Positions 9,939 through 17,908 of a DNA stretch of 64,000 bases are shown here, one piece after another. The stretch spans positions 1,860,001-1,924,000 of the forward strand of contig NZ_CP060716.1 of the NCBI RefSeq assembly GCF_014396385.1, read 5' to 3'. The notes below the pieces were generated by a model. That model was not told the origin of the DNA. It worked only from the letters and a program-made list of their open reading frames with translations, and made no database searches. The number at the start of each line of letters is the position of its first letter. The first letter of the stretch is position 1. Origin of the DNA: Leucobacter denitrificans (GTDB lineage Bacteria > Actinomycetota > Actinomycetes > Actinomycetales > Microbacteriaceae). Both the position numbers and the translations under genes were made by a program.

Positions 9939-10787
9939 ATGCACACCAACGCCACGTTTTCCCTGCTCCTGCCCGTATACGCGGGCGACAACGCAGAGTT
10001 CCTGAGGCTCGCGTTCGAGAGCTCGGTAAACGATCAGACGCTGCGACCGACCGAGGCGGTCATCGTGCAAGACGGCCCAGTGCCGGTCGAACTCGCGACA
10101 GAGCTCGAGCGCATTGAGCGCGAGAGCCCGATCCCGGTCACTATTGTGCGGCTGCCTACGAACCAAGGCCTCACCCGCGCGCTTAATGTCGGCCTCGATG
10201 CCTGCACGCAACCGGTGGTCGCCCGCATGGACGCCGACGATGTCTCGCGCCCCGACCGCTTCGAGCGCCAGTGGGCGATGCTCTGCGACGGGTTTGACCT
10301 CGTTGGCACGGGCATGGCGGAGTTCGAGCACGACCCGACGCGGCCGGTGTCGGATCGCATTCCTCCCGTTGGGGCCGAGCGGATCCGCAATCACGCTCGC
10401 ACCCACAACCCCTTCAACCACCCGACCATGATGTATCGCATATCGGCGCTCGATCGGGTCGGCAGGTACGAGCCGTTCGGCAAGATGGAAGACTACTGGC
10501 TGGGTGTGCGGCTCATCGCGTCGGGGGCTTGGGTTGAAAACATTGCGGATCCACTGGTGCTGTATCGCGTCGGCGCCGGAGCGTTCGCGCGCCGCGGTGG
10601 GTGGCGCGAGGCGAGAACCGAGTGGAAGTTGCAGGGCGCGATGCGCAAGATCGGGTTCATCACTCGCGGTGAATATCTGCGCAATGTGCTCATGAAGGGC
10701 GCGTATCGGCTCATGCCGGCGTCACTCAAGCGGGTTTTGTTCCGACGCTTCGTGAGCGGCGGGCTCCCCGGCGATCGCGCCGCCTGA
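9939..10787 (+). CDS. GT2 family glycosyltransferase
   Basis: A 282-residue GT-A transferase. Motifs are FSLLLPVYAGDN, EAVIVQDGPVP, LPTNQGLTRALNVGLDAC and VARMDADDVSRPDRF with the metal-binding D-A-D-D near residue 95, then HNPFNHPTMMYR and GKMEDYWLGVRL with the catalytic-base region. This matches WcaA/amylovoran-type enzymes in capsule clusters. The ATG at 9939 follows GAGGAG. It ends one base short of the convergent cysteine desulfurase. Donor sugar not predictable. Confidence 0.85.
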   Translation: MHTNATFSLLLPVYAGDNAEFLRLAFESSVNDQTLRPTEAVIVQDGPVPVELATELERIERESPIPVTIVRLPTNQGLTRALNVGLDACTQPVVARMDADDVSRPDRFERQWAMLCDGFDLVGTGMAEFEHDPTRPVSDRIPPVGAERIRNHARTHNPFNHPTMMYRISALDRVGRYEPFGKMEDYWLGVRLIASGAWVENIADPLVLYRVGAGAFARRGGWREARTEWKLQGAMRKIGFITRGEYLRNVLMKGAYRLMPASLKRVLFRRFVSGGLPGDRAA

Positions 10788-10788
10788 A

Positions 10789-11970
10789 TCAACGCCGGGC
10801 GCGCTCCGAGGCGATGACCCCGACTATGCGCTCAAGGTCGTCGGCCTCAAGCGGGCGGTGCAGGGTGAAGCGGATCGCGGTCTGGGCAAGCTCTGGCTCG
10901 ATGCCCATGGCGAGCAGCGCGGGCGAGGCTTCGTCGTGTCCGGCAGCGCAGGCGGATCCACTCGACACCGCAAACCCCGCCGTGTCGAGCGCGACGAGCA
11001 CTGACTCACCGCTGATGCCCTCGACCACAAACGACGCGTGTCCCGGCAGCCGCTCGCTCGGGTGCCCAGTGACCCGAGCCCCAGGAACCTCGGCAAGCAC
11101 GCGCGCAACCAACTCATCGCGTGACTCCATGAGGGCGATTGCGTGGCTCCCGACGTCGACGCGCGAGGCGGCAACCGCGGCGGCGAACCCGGCGATCGCC
11201 GCAACATTCTCGGTGCCCGAGCGCAGCCCGCGCTCCTGACCGCCGCCGTGCAGCACGGGCTCGATCGCCAAATTCTGCCGCACGAGCAGCGCACCCGCGC
11301 CCTGCGGCCCGCCGAACTTGTGCGACGCCACAGTCAGCGCATCAATGTCAGGCCCCGGCCACGCCCCCGAAGCGAGCGATACGGGCAGCGCCGCCGCCGC
11401 CTGCACCGCATCGGTGTGGATCAGCGCACCGCACTCCCGCACCACGCCAACCAGCGAGGGCAGGTCTTGCACGGTACCGACCTCGGCGTTCGCGAGCCCG
11501 ATGCTCACGAGGGTGGTGTCTGGCCTGAGCGCACGCGAGAGGGCTGAGGGGGTGACGCGCCCGTCGTGATCCACATCGACGAGCGTCAGCTCGAACCCGT
11601 GCACCCGCTCGAGAAACCGGCAACTTTCGAGCACCGACGGGTGCTCGATCGGTGTCGTGACCAGGTGTTTGCCGCGGGGGTTTGCGAGCGAAAGCCCGAT
11701 GATGGCGAGGTTGTTCGCCTCGGTGCCGCCGGAGCTGAAGACGACCTCGGACGGGCGCACCCCGAAGGCGTCGGCGAGGGTGTGACGGGCGTGATCTACG
11801 GTGCCGGCGGCGCGGTGACCCGGCCCGTGCACGCTCGATGGGTTGCCCGGGCCCGCCTGGTACACGGCGAGCATCGCTGCGAGTGCCTCGGGGCGCAGCG
11901 GCGCGGTTGCGGCGGCGTCGAGGTAGCGGGCGTGTGGATCGGGCGCAGGCCCCCCAGCAAGAGCATTCAT
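10789..11970 (-). CDS. Cysteine desulfurase (NifS/IscS family) of the NAD operon
   Basis: A 393-residue class V PLP enzyme that takes sulfur from cysteine for iron-sulfur cluster assembly. It has YLDAAATAPLRPEAL at the start, SGGTEANNLAI, HTDAVQAA, the PLP lysine in VASHKFGGPQGAG (about 205) and the catalytic cysteine in SSGSACAAGHDEASPALL (about 330). The start overlaps the nadC stop by 4 nt (ATGA), so it is translationally coupled as the last NAD-operon gene. NadA needs a 4Fe-4S cluster, and NifS-like proteins in nad operons are known to supply it. A role in general sulfur delivery is also possible. Confidence 0.9.
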   Translation of the reverse strand: MNALAGGPAPDPHARYLDAAATAPLRPEALAAMLAVYQAGPGNPSSVHGPGHRAAGTVDHARHTLADAFGVRPSEVVFSSGGTEANNLAIIGLSLANPRGKHLVTTPIEHPSVLESCRFLERVHGFELTLVDVDHDGRVTPSALSRALRPDTTLVSIGLANAEVGTVQDLPSLVGVVRECGALIHTDAVQAAAALPVSLASGAWPGPDIDALTVASHKFGGPQGAGALLVRQNLAIEPVLHGGGQERGLRSGTENVAAIAGFAAAVAASRVDVGSHAIALMESRDELVARVLAEVPGARVTGHPSERLPGHASFVVEGISGESVLVALDTAGFAVSSGSACAAGHDEASPALLAMGIEPELAQTAIRFTLHRPLEADDLERIVGVIASERARR

Positions 11971-12875
11971 GGCGTTGCGGGCTCGGTAACGGCGGGGCCC
12001 ATAGCGTCAGCAGGTACAGCCCCAGCCTCTACTGCATCGAGCCCGAGGTCGAGCGCGCGGAACCCGTGCGTGAGCCGCCCGACTGAGATGACGTCGACCC
12101 CGGTGCGGGCGATGTCTGCGACGGTGTCGAGGTTCACCCCTCCGCTCGCCTCGGCGACCGCGCGGCCGTCGATACGGCGCACGCCCTCGACAAGGTCTTC
12201 GAGCGAGAAGTTGTCGAGCAGCACCCCGGTGACGCCCGCCGCAAGCACGGCGTCGAGTTGGTCGAGGCGATCCACCTCAACGATGATCGACACCGTGTGA
12301 CCCGCGCGCCGGCGCAGCTCGCGCAGCGCAGCGGTGGTCGTCGCGTCGTCGACGGCACCCAAAGCTGCGAGGTGATTGTCTTTGATCATGATCGCGTCGG
12401 AGAGGCCGAAGCGGTGATTTGATCCACCGCCTGCGGCGACCGCGTGCTTCTCGAACGCACGCAACCCCGGTGTCGTCTTGCGGGTGTCGGCGATCTGCGC
12501 GTGCGTGCCCGCGACGGCGCGAACGTACTCGGAGGTGAGGGTCGCGATGCCGCTCATGCGCTGGCTGAAATTCAGCGCGGTGCGTTCGGCGGTGAGCACT
12601 CCGCGGGCCGGGCCCGAGATGCGGGCGAGCGTGTCACCAACCTCGAATGCGGTGCCCTCGGGGGCGAAGCCGGTCACCTTGATGCGCGGATCAACCTGGC
12701 GAAAGCACTCTGCGACGACGGAGCCGCCCGCCCAAACGCCCGGTTCGCGCGCGACGATGTCGGCGGTGAGCTGGGCGTCTGCCGGAATCGCAAGCTCGGC
12801 AGTGAGGTCGCCCCAGGGCGCATCCTCGGTAAGCGCTTCGCGCACGGAACGTTCGATGGTGTTGGGGGTGAGCAC
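11967..12875 (-). CDS. nadC: Quinolinate phosphoribosyltransferase NadC
   Basis: A 302-residue enzyme that joins quinolinate and PRPP to nicotinate mononucleotide with loss of CO2. Motifs include EDAPWGDLTAE, ERTALNFSQRMSGIATLT, ADTRKTTPGLR (phosphate-binding lysines and arginines), HRFGLSDAIMIKDNH, ITV-type barrel strands, and EASGGVNLDTV near the end. The frame extends far upstream to 14138, but that part shadows nadB. The GTG at 12875 has AAGGAG 8 nt upstream and lies 13 nt after the nadB stop. The length is normal. Confidence 0.96.
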   Translation of the reverse strand: MLTPNTIERSVREALTEDAPWGDLTAELAIPADAQLTADIVAREPGVWAGGSVVAECFRQVDPRIKVTGFAPEGTAFEVGDTLARISGPARGVLTAERTALNFSQRMSGIATLTSEYVRAVAGTHAQIADTRKTTPGLRAFEKHAVAAGGGSNHRFGLSDAIMIKDNHLAALGAVDDATTTAALRELRRRAGHTVSIIVEVDRLDQLDAVLAAGVTGVLLDNFSLEDLVEGVRRIDGRAVAEASGGVNLDTVADIARTGVDVISVGRLTHGFRALDLGLDAVEAGAVPADAMGPAVTEPATP

Positions 12876-12888
12876 GGGTGGGGCTCCT

Positions 12889-14631
12889 TCAGTGGGTGGT
12901 CGTTGGTTCGAGCGCGGGGGCGCCGGTTGCTTCGGCGCCAGTCGTGGGTGCGTGGTTCGCGGTGGATCGCAGAGCGTCCACCCTCTCCGCGAGATGCGAG
13001 CCCTCAAACACCGCCCGCACCGAGCGCCTGACGGCCTGCGCGGGGTCGGTCTCGGGGTAGTCGCTGCGCTGGTGCGCGCCTCGGGATTCGGTGCGGGCCT
13101 CGGCAGCGGCGAGGATGAGCGAGGCGAGCTGTGCAGAAGGCGACGTCGAGGTGGAGAACACCTCGGAGGCGGCCCGGAAGTCGTCAGCGTGCCGCACGAT
13201 TCCGAGGCCCGTACCGATCGCCTCTGAGACGCGAGTTGTGTCAGAGCGGACCTGGCTGCCCCCGCTAGTGAGATCCACAGCGTGTCCGGCCTGGTGAGCA
13301 GCAGCATCGCCCGCGATGGCGACGAGCAGTTGTTCGCGCTCGAGATCCGCAAAGGCACCCGGCGCAAGCCACTCAGACCCGCGAGCGCCCGTGACACGAC
13401 CTCCGAGCCCGACATCACCCGCCCCGGCCGCAGCGCGCCCGGCCCGCGCACCAAACACGAGCCCTTCGAGCAGCGAGTTCGACGCGAGCCGGTTGGCACC
13501 GTGCACTCCGGTTGAGGCGACCTCGCCCGCGGCGAAGAGCCCGGGCACGCTCGTGCGCGCATCGAGATCGGTGACGACCCCACCCATGGAGTAGTGCGCG
13601 GCGGGGGAGACCGGAATCGGCTCGCGCGCCCAGTCAAAGCCGTGCGCGCGGGCAGCAGCGGTGATCGACGGGAAGCGCTTCTGCAGCGTTCCCGGGCCGC
13701 CCTCGCGTTCGATGCCTGTCGCGTCGAGCCACACGGCGTCGTCGCCGCGCTCGCGCAGCACTCGGTGGATCTCGCGCGACACCACGTCGCGCGACGCGAG
13801 GTCGCCCTGCGGGTGCGCGACCTCCATGAACCGCGCCCCGGCTCCGTCGCGCAGCACCGCACCGGCCCCGCGCACGGCCTCGGAGACGAGCGACCCGGTG
13901 CCGTGAATAACAGTCGGATGAAACTGCACGAACTCGAGGTCTGCGAGCAGCGCTCCGGCGCGGGCAGCGAGCAGTATCCCGTCGCCGCGCACCCCCTCGG
14001 CGTTCGTGCTGCGCGGATAGAGGCCGGCGTAGCCGCCGGTCGCGAGCACCACCGCGTCGGCAGCGTGCGCATGCACGACCCCAGACGTATCGCGCAAGAG
14101 CGCCCCGCGCACCTCGCCATCGCGAACATCGAGCCCAACTACCGTGCGTTCGTAGAGCACCGCAATGCGCCCGGTGCACACCTCGCTCGCAACTTCCATG
14201 CGCAGAAACGCGTGCAGTGCGGCGCCCGAGCGGTCCTCGCCCGCGTGTACGATGCGGTGCTGGCCGTGCGCACCCTCCATGCCCAGCGTGGGGTGGCCTG
14301 AGGCGTCTCGATCCACCGCGAAGCCCGCCGCAATCATGTCGCGAACCGCGCGCGTCCCGTCGGCAGTGAGCACCCCGGCCGCGATGGCGTCGACGAGCCC
14401 GGCGCCCGCGGCCACGGTGTCAGCGGCGTGCTTCGATGGATCATCGCCCGCACCAATCGCCGCAGCAATGCCGCCCTGGGCGAGCTGCGTGTTGCCGCCG
14501 CGGGTCGCGAGGTCGGTGCCGGCCGAGACGAGGGTCACGTCGGCCCCGGCCCCCGCAGCACTGAGCGCCGCCGAGAACCCCGCGACCCCGGTGCCAATCA
14601 CAAGCACGTGCGCGTGCTGGGTGTGGATCAT
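12889..14631 (-). CDS. nadB: L-aspartate oxidase NadB
   Basis: A 580-residue flavoprotein that oxidises aspartate to iminoaspartate, the NadA substrate. It has the FAD-binding VIGTGVAGFSAAL at the N-terminus, RGGNTQLAQGGIAAAIG, HYSMGGVVTDLDART with the active-site histidine near 350, and FAAGEVASTGVHGANRL with SNSLLEGLVFG. A helical C-terminal domain with AEARTESRGAHQRSDYPETD is standard for the family. It sits 7 nt after nadA and 13 nt before nadC. The alanine-rich last 30 residues are poorly conserved. Confidence 0.96.
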   Translation of the reverse strand: MIHTQHAHVLVIGTGVAGFSAALSAAGAGADVTLVSAGTDLATRGGNTQLAQGGIAAAIGAGDDPSKHAADTVAAGAGLVDAIAAGVLTADGTRAVRDMIAAGFAVDRDASGHPTLGMEGAHGQHRIVHAGEDRSGAALHAFLRMEVASEVCTGRIAVLYERTVVGLDVRDGEVRGALLRDTSGVVHAHAADAVVLATGGYAGLYPRSTNAEGVRGDGILLAARAGALLADLEFVQFHPTVIHGTGSLVSEAVRGAGAVLRDGAGARFMEVAHPQGDLASRDVVSREIHRVLRERGDDAVWLDATGIEREGGPGTLQKRFPSITAAARAHGFDWAREPIPVSPAAHYSMGGVVTDLDARTSVPGLFAAGEVASTGVHGANRLASNSLLEGLVFGARAGRAAAGAGDVGLGGRVTGARGSEWLAPGAFADLEREQLLVAIAGDAAAHQAGHAVDLTSGGSQVRSDTTRVSEAIGTGLGIVRHADDFRAASEVFSTSTSPSAQLASLILAAAEARTESRGAHQRSDYPETDPAQAVRRSVRAVFEGSHLAERVDALRSTANHAPTTGAEATGAPALEPTTTH

Positions 14632-14638
14632 CAGCGGA

Positions 14639-15967
14639 TCACGGCCGTGCGGCGAGCATGCGCTCGAGTGCGACCCGCGAATCGTGCGCGACCGACTCGT
14701 CGACGCGAATCTGGTTCGGGGTCTCGCCGCGCACGAGTGCCTCGAGCGTCCATGCGAGGTAGGCCGGGTGGATGCGGTACATCGTCGAGCACGGGCAGAT
14801 GACCGGGTCGAGGCAGAAGATCGTGAGGTCGGGGTGCTGTTGCTGCAGGCGGTTCACGAGGTTGATCTCGGTGCCGACGGCGAAAATGGTACCGGGGGCT
14901 GCGGCCTCGATTTGCTTGCGTATGTAGTCGGTGGATCCCGATCCATCAGCCGCCTCAACGACCGGGGCGGGGCACTCTGGGTGCACGATCACGCGCACAC
15001 CGGGGTACTCCGCGCGGGCCTTGTCGATCTGTGCCACGGTGAACCGCTTGTGCACTGAGCAGAAGCCGTTCCAAAGAATGACCTTGGCATCGCTCAACTG
15101 CTTTGCGGTGTTGCCGCCGAGCGGAAGGTGCGGGCGCCAGAGTGGCATCTCGTCTTCAGTAATGCCCATCGCCTTCGCGGTGTTGCGCCCGAGGTGCTGG
15201 TCGGGGAAGAACACGACGCGCTGGCCGCGCTCGAACGCCCACTCGAGCACCGTGTGCGCGTTCGATGAGGTGCAGACGATGCCGCCATTGCGACCGCAGA
15301 ACGCCTTGATCGCGGCCGACGAGTTCATGTACGTGACCGGAATCACCGACTGGCGTCCGTCAGCAGCGGTCTCCCCGAGCGTGCCCATGAGCGCCTCCCA
15401 GCAGGCCTCGACCTGGTCGATCGTCGCCATGTCTGCCATCGAGCAGCCCGCGGCGAGGTTTGGCAGAATCACCGACTGCTCGGGCGTCGATAGCACGTCA
15501 CAGGTCTCGGCCATGAAGTGCACGCCGCAGAATACGAACGACTCGGCCTCTGGGCGATCCTTTGCCGCCTGCGCGAGCATGAATGAGTCACCGATGAAGT
15601 CTGCGTACTGCACGATCTCGTCGCGCTGGTAGAAGTGCCCGAGAATGCTCACCCGGTCGCCGAGCGTTGCCTTCGCATCGCGGATCCACCGGTCAAGCTC
15701 TTCGTCTGTCGCGTTGCGGTACCGCTCGGGCAGCGGCCCCTGGCGCGGCGCCGTCTGCGGAATCTCATCCTGCGTATTCGCACCCGGCCCGTAACCCGGC
15801 TTCTCGTCGACCTCCCACGGAGCGACCGTCAGGTCAACGTCGCAGGTGCCAGTCGACTTCAGCGCGATCGGCTTGCGGCCCTCAAGCGTGATCGACCCGG
15901 GCGAGATGCCCCCGATGGTCTTCTCAGCGCTCGCCGCAGTACGGATGAGTTCTTGCACGCTAGTCAT
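14639..15967 (-). CDS. nadA: Quinolinate synthase NadA
   Basis: A 442-residue 4Fe-4S enzyme that condenses iminoaspartate with dihydroxyacetone phosphate to quinolinate. Features are LGHFYQRDEIVQYADFIGDS, the cluster and active-site cysteines in FCGVHFMAETCDVL, CTSSNAHTVLEWAF, IVHPECPAPVVEAAD and PVICPCSTMYRIHPAYLAW. The first about 80 residues are an actinobacterial-type extension. The ATG at 15967 overlaps the nrtR stop by 4 nt, so the regulator and the first pathway enzyme are coupled. Assignment firm. Confidence 0.97.
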   Translation of the reverse strand: MTSVQELIRTAASAEKTIGGISPGSITLEGRKPIALKSTGTCDVDLTVAPWEVDEKPGYGPGANTQDEIPQTAPRQGPLPERYRNATDEELDRWIRDAKATLGDRVSILGHFYQRDEIVQYADFIGDSFMLAQAAKDRPEAESFVFCGVHFMAETCDVLSTPEQSVILPNLAAGCSMADMATIDQVEACWEALMGTLGETAADGRQSVIPVTYMNSSAAIKAFCGRNGGIVCTSSNAHTVLEWAFERGQRVVFFPDQHLGRNTAKAMGITEDEMPLWRPHLPLGGNTAKQLSDAKVILWNGFCSVHKRFTVAQIDKARAEYPGVRVIVHPECPAPVVEAADGSGSTDYIRKQIEAAAPGTIFAVGTEINLVNRLQQQHPDLTIFCLDPVICPCSTMYRIHPAYLAWTLEALVRGETPNQIRVDESVAHDSRVALERMLAARP

Positions 15968-16878
15968 TGCATGCTCCCTTGGAGTGATGTGGTGAGGGTG
16001 TGGTCTTTTGGTGCCGAATCCTGTGTGCTTGACACCTTGTGGGGCGCCATGGGCTCGGGGGCTGTAGATTCTGGATCCGCGCTAAACCGGTACAACTTCG
16101 CGGGTCGATGCGCAGACCCGGTGAGATAATCACCGGTCTCTGAGAGGGTTTTGGTGGCGAGCACCTGGCGCCTGAAGTTCGCGGGGTCGACCTGTTGGCC
16201 GAGAATTGCCTCGTGCACGCGGCGCAGTTGGGCGAGCGTGAACTCGGGGCCGAGAAAGCGGTGCGCGACTGCCGAGTACTCGGTTTTCACGCGCAGGCGC
16301 CAGAGCGCGTACTCGACGATCTCTCGGTGGTCGAACGCGAGCTCGGGCAGGCGGTCTGCCGAGAACCAGGCCACGTTCGGGTCGGGCGTCGCGTCGGCGT
16401 GGTTCGTGGGTGCGGGTTCGGGGTGTGGATCGTCCCACCGCGCCCGCCCCCTCTCGCTCTGCTGCGGGGGCGTTGGGCGTGCCGGGGGTGAGGCGAGTTC
16501 GCGCTCGCCGTATTGGGCCCAGTAGGCGATGGTGACGAGGCGTTGTGCCTGGGCGGATCGCTCCACCGCACCAAACGCGTAGAGCTGTTCGAGGTATGCG
16601 GGTTCGCGCAGCACCGCCGCCGTGAGTGTGCGGAGGGCTGTGTCGGTGAGGGTTTCGTGCCACTCGGTCGGGCCACCGGGGAGCGCCCAGTACCCGGCGA
16701 ACGGTTCGCGGGTGCGGCGCACCAGCGGGATCCACAGGGTGGTCTCTGTGCCCACTCGCTCGCCAGTCTTACCGAGCAGCGCATCCTCTGGCGGCTCAAT
16801 TGCGAAGGCGACAGCGGACACCGCGATCGCGGGAGGCATGGTGCGTCGCTCGCTGACGCTTGCTTGCTCGTAGCGCAT
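15964..16878 (-). CDS. nrtR: NrtR-type Nudix-related regulator of NAD synthesis
   Basis: A 304-residue protein. The N-terminal Nudix-like domain (about residues 17-205) contains PLVRRTREPFAGYWALPGG. The Nudix box that should follow (ETLTDTALRTLTAAVLRE) lacks the REUxEE catalytic residues, as in NrtR, which binds ADP-ribose compounds rather than hydrolysing them. The C-terminal winged-helix part includes FTLAQLRRVHEAILGQ and NFRRQVLATKTLSETGDYL. The ATG at 16878 follows GGAGGT. It is first in the nadABC operon and has a palindrome upstream, so autoregulation is likely. A poorly conserved tail of about 40 residues follows the DNA-binding domain, and an insert rich in P, R and D sits in the Nudix domain. 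Confidence 0.88.
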   Translation of the reverse strand: MRYEQASVSERRTMPPAIAVSAVAFAIEPPEDALLGKTGERVGTETTLWIPLVRRTREPFAGYWALPGGPTEWHETLTDTALRTLTAAVLREPAYLEQLYAFGAVERSAQAQRLVTIAYWAQYGERELASPPARPTPPQQSERGRARWDDPHPEPAPTNHADATPDPNVAWFSADRLPELAFDHREIVEYALWRLRVKTEYSAVAHRFLGPEFTLAQLRRVHEAILGQQVDPANFRRQVLATKTLSETGDYLTGSAHRPAKLYRFSADPESTAPEPMAPHKVSSTQDSAPKDHTLTTSLQGSMQ

Positions 16879-16903
16879 CTCGCACCTCCGCCCACACCTT
16901 CAT

Positions 16904-16930
16904 TAGTTATAGTCAACTTGACCATAACTA
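16904..16930. promoter_or_regulatory. 27-bp palindrome, probable NrtR operator
   Basis: The left half TAGTTATAGTCAA (16904-16916) and right half TTGACCATAACTA (16918-16930) are inverted copies with one mismatch around a central C. It starts 26 nt upstream of the nrtR ATG, and on the minus strand includes a TATAAC that could serve as a -10 element. NrtR proteins bind long AT-rich palindromes of this kind upstream of NAD genes, so the site should repress the whole operon. The call rests on symmetry and position. Binding itself is inference. Confidence 0.8.
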
Positions 16931-16977
16931 AGAATATGCTTGTTTCCCGAGTTGTCAAGTTCGGTTCGCAAAGCAAA

Positions 16978-17008
16978 ACCCCGGATCACCTTTCGGTGAG
17001 TCCGGGGT
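16978..17008 (-). terminator. Rho-independent terminator after the GT2 gene
   Basis: ACCCCGGA (16978-16985) pairs with TCCGGGGT (17001-17008), and the inner TCACC pairs with GGTGA around TTTC. On the minus strand the hairpin is followed by TTTTGC. It lies 10 nt beyond the stop of the GT2 gene and closes the long minus-strand glycan operon that begins with wzm. Confidence 0.85.
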
Positions 17009-17017
17009 CAGAGTAGA

Positions 17018-17908
17018 TTACGCGACGCGATCGATCTGTGGGTTGAAGCGAACGCCTTCCCACAGCTTCTTGCGAATTCCGCGCTGGAGCTTGCGTGAAA
17101 CCTTTCCGCGGCGCATTCCAACGAGTACCTGAGCCGCGAACACGAGGAAGTGCGGCTTCGACCGATGGTGCCAATGGAACGAGGCTTGGTTACGCGCTCC
17201 GTACGCAAACTTCCAAGCGTTCTTCTCGTCAACCATGCCCCAGTTGACGCCCTTGTTCTCGCCCATGTCGTGCACGGTGACGCTGTCGAGAACCTGGATC
17301 CCCGGTGTTTCGCGCGAGATGCGGATCGTGTACTCAGCGTCATCGAACCAGATGAAGTACTCCTTGTAGGGGAGGCCGTGCATTGCGATCACCCAACGAG
17401 GAATGAGAACCGATACGAAAGAACACTGCGAGACCAGCACATTGCGCTGACCCTTGACGAGTAGACGCCCCCAGTCCCAGGTGGGAACTGGGTTGTTCAT
17501 TTCGCAGATTTCACCGTCGGTGAATGTGACCATCGAGCAGGCGAAGGGCACTTGTGCACCAAGCGCGGCACTCGCTTCGGTAAGGCCCGCGTCTAGCTTC
17601 GCTAGGGCATCAGGTTCCGGATAACCGTCGTCGTCCATGATCCACACGAAATCTGCACCGAGTTCGTACCCGCGCCGCATCCCAGCGGAGAACCCACCGG
17701 CACCGCCCGTATTCGTTTCGAGCGAAACTACCTCGTGAGGTAGGGGTGATGTGAGCTGAGCGAGGTACTCGCCAGTGCCGTCTGTCGACGCGTTGTCGAC
17801 AATCACGAGGTGCGATGGAGCGTGTTCCTGCGCCTCAATCGACGCAATGACCTTCTTGAGTTTTTCGAGACGATTGAACGTCACAACTACTGCGGCTACG
17901 CCTGCCAT
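17018..17908 (-). CDS. GT2 glycosyltransferase, GlfT1-like, paralog of 25174-26166
   Basis: A 296-residue GT-A transferase with VAAVVVTFNRLEKL, VDNASTDGT, NTGGAGGFSAGM, FVWIMDDDGYPEP, then PFACSMVTF, CEMNNPVPTWDWG, FVSVLIPRW, EYFIWFDDAEY, VHDMGENKGVN and WKFAYGARNQASF. Every one of these blocks recurs in the protein at 25174. The chosen ATG at 17908 begins at the conserved strand and overlaps the preceding GT4 gene by 13 nt; the frame is open to 17989. DDD and WFDD give the metal site and probable base. A galactofuranosyl or rhamnosyl transfer is the best guess. Confidence 0.85.
   Translation of the reverse strand: MAGVAAVVVTFNRLEKLKKVIASIEAQEHAPSHLVIVDNASTDGTGEYLAQLTSPLPHEVVSLETNTGGAGGFSAGMRRGYELGADFVWIMDDDGYPEPDALAKLDAGLTEASAALGAQVPFACSMVTFTDGEICEMNNPVPTWDWGRLLVKGQRNVLVSQCSFVSVLIPRWVIAMHGLPYKEYFIWFDDAEYTIRISRETPGIQVLDSVTVHDMGENKGVNWGMVDEKNAWKFAYGARNQASFHWHHRSKPHFLVFAAQVLVGMRRGKVSRKLQRGIRKKLWEGVRFNPQIDRVA

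Noticed and set aside
12876..14138. Upstream part of a 723-codon minus-strand frame continuous with nadC
   Set aside because: It lies wholly over nadB in another frame, has arginine- and serine-rich low-quality sequence, and nadC has a good ribosome-binding site and start at 12875.
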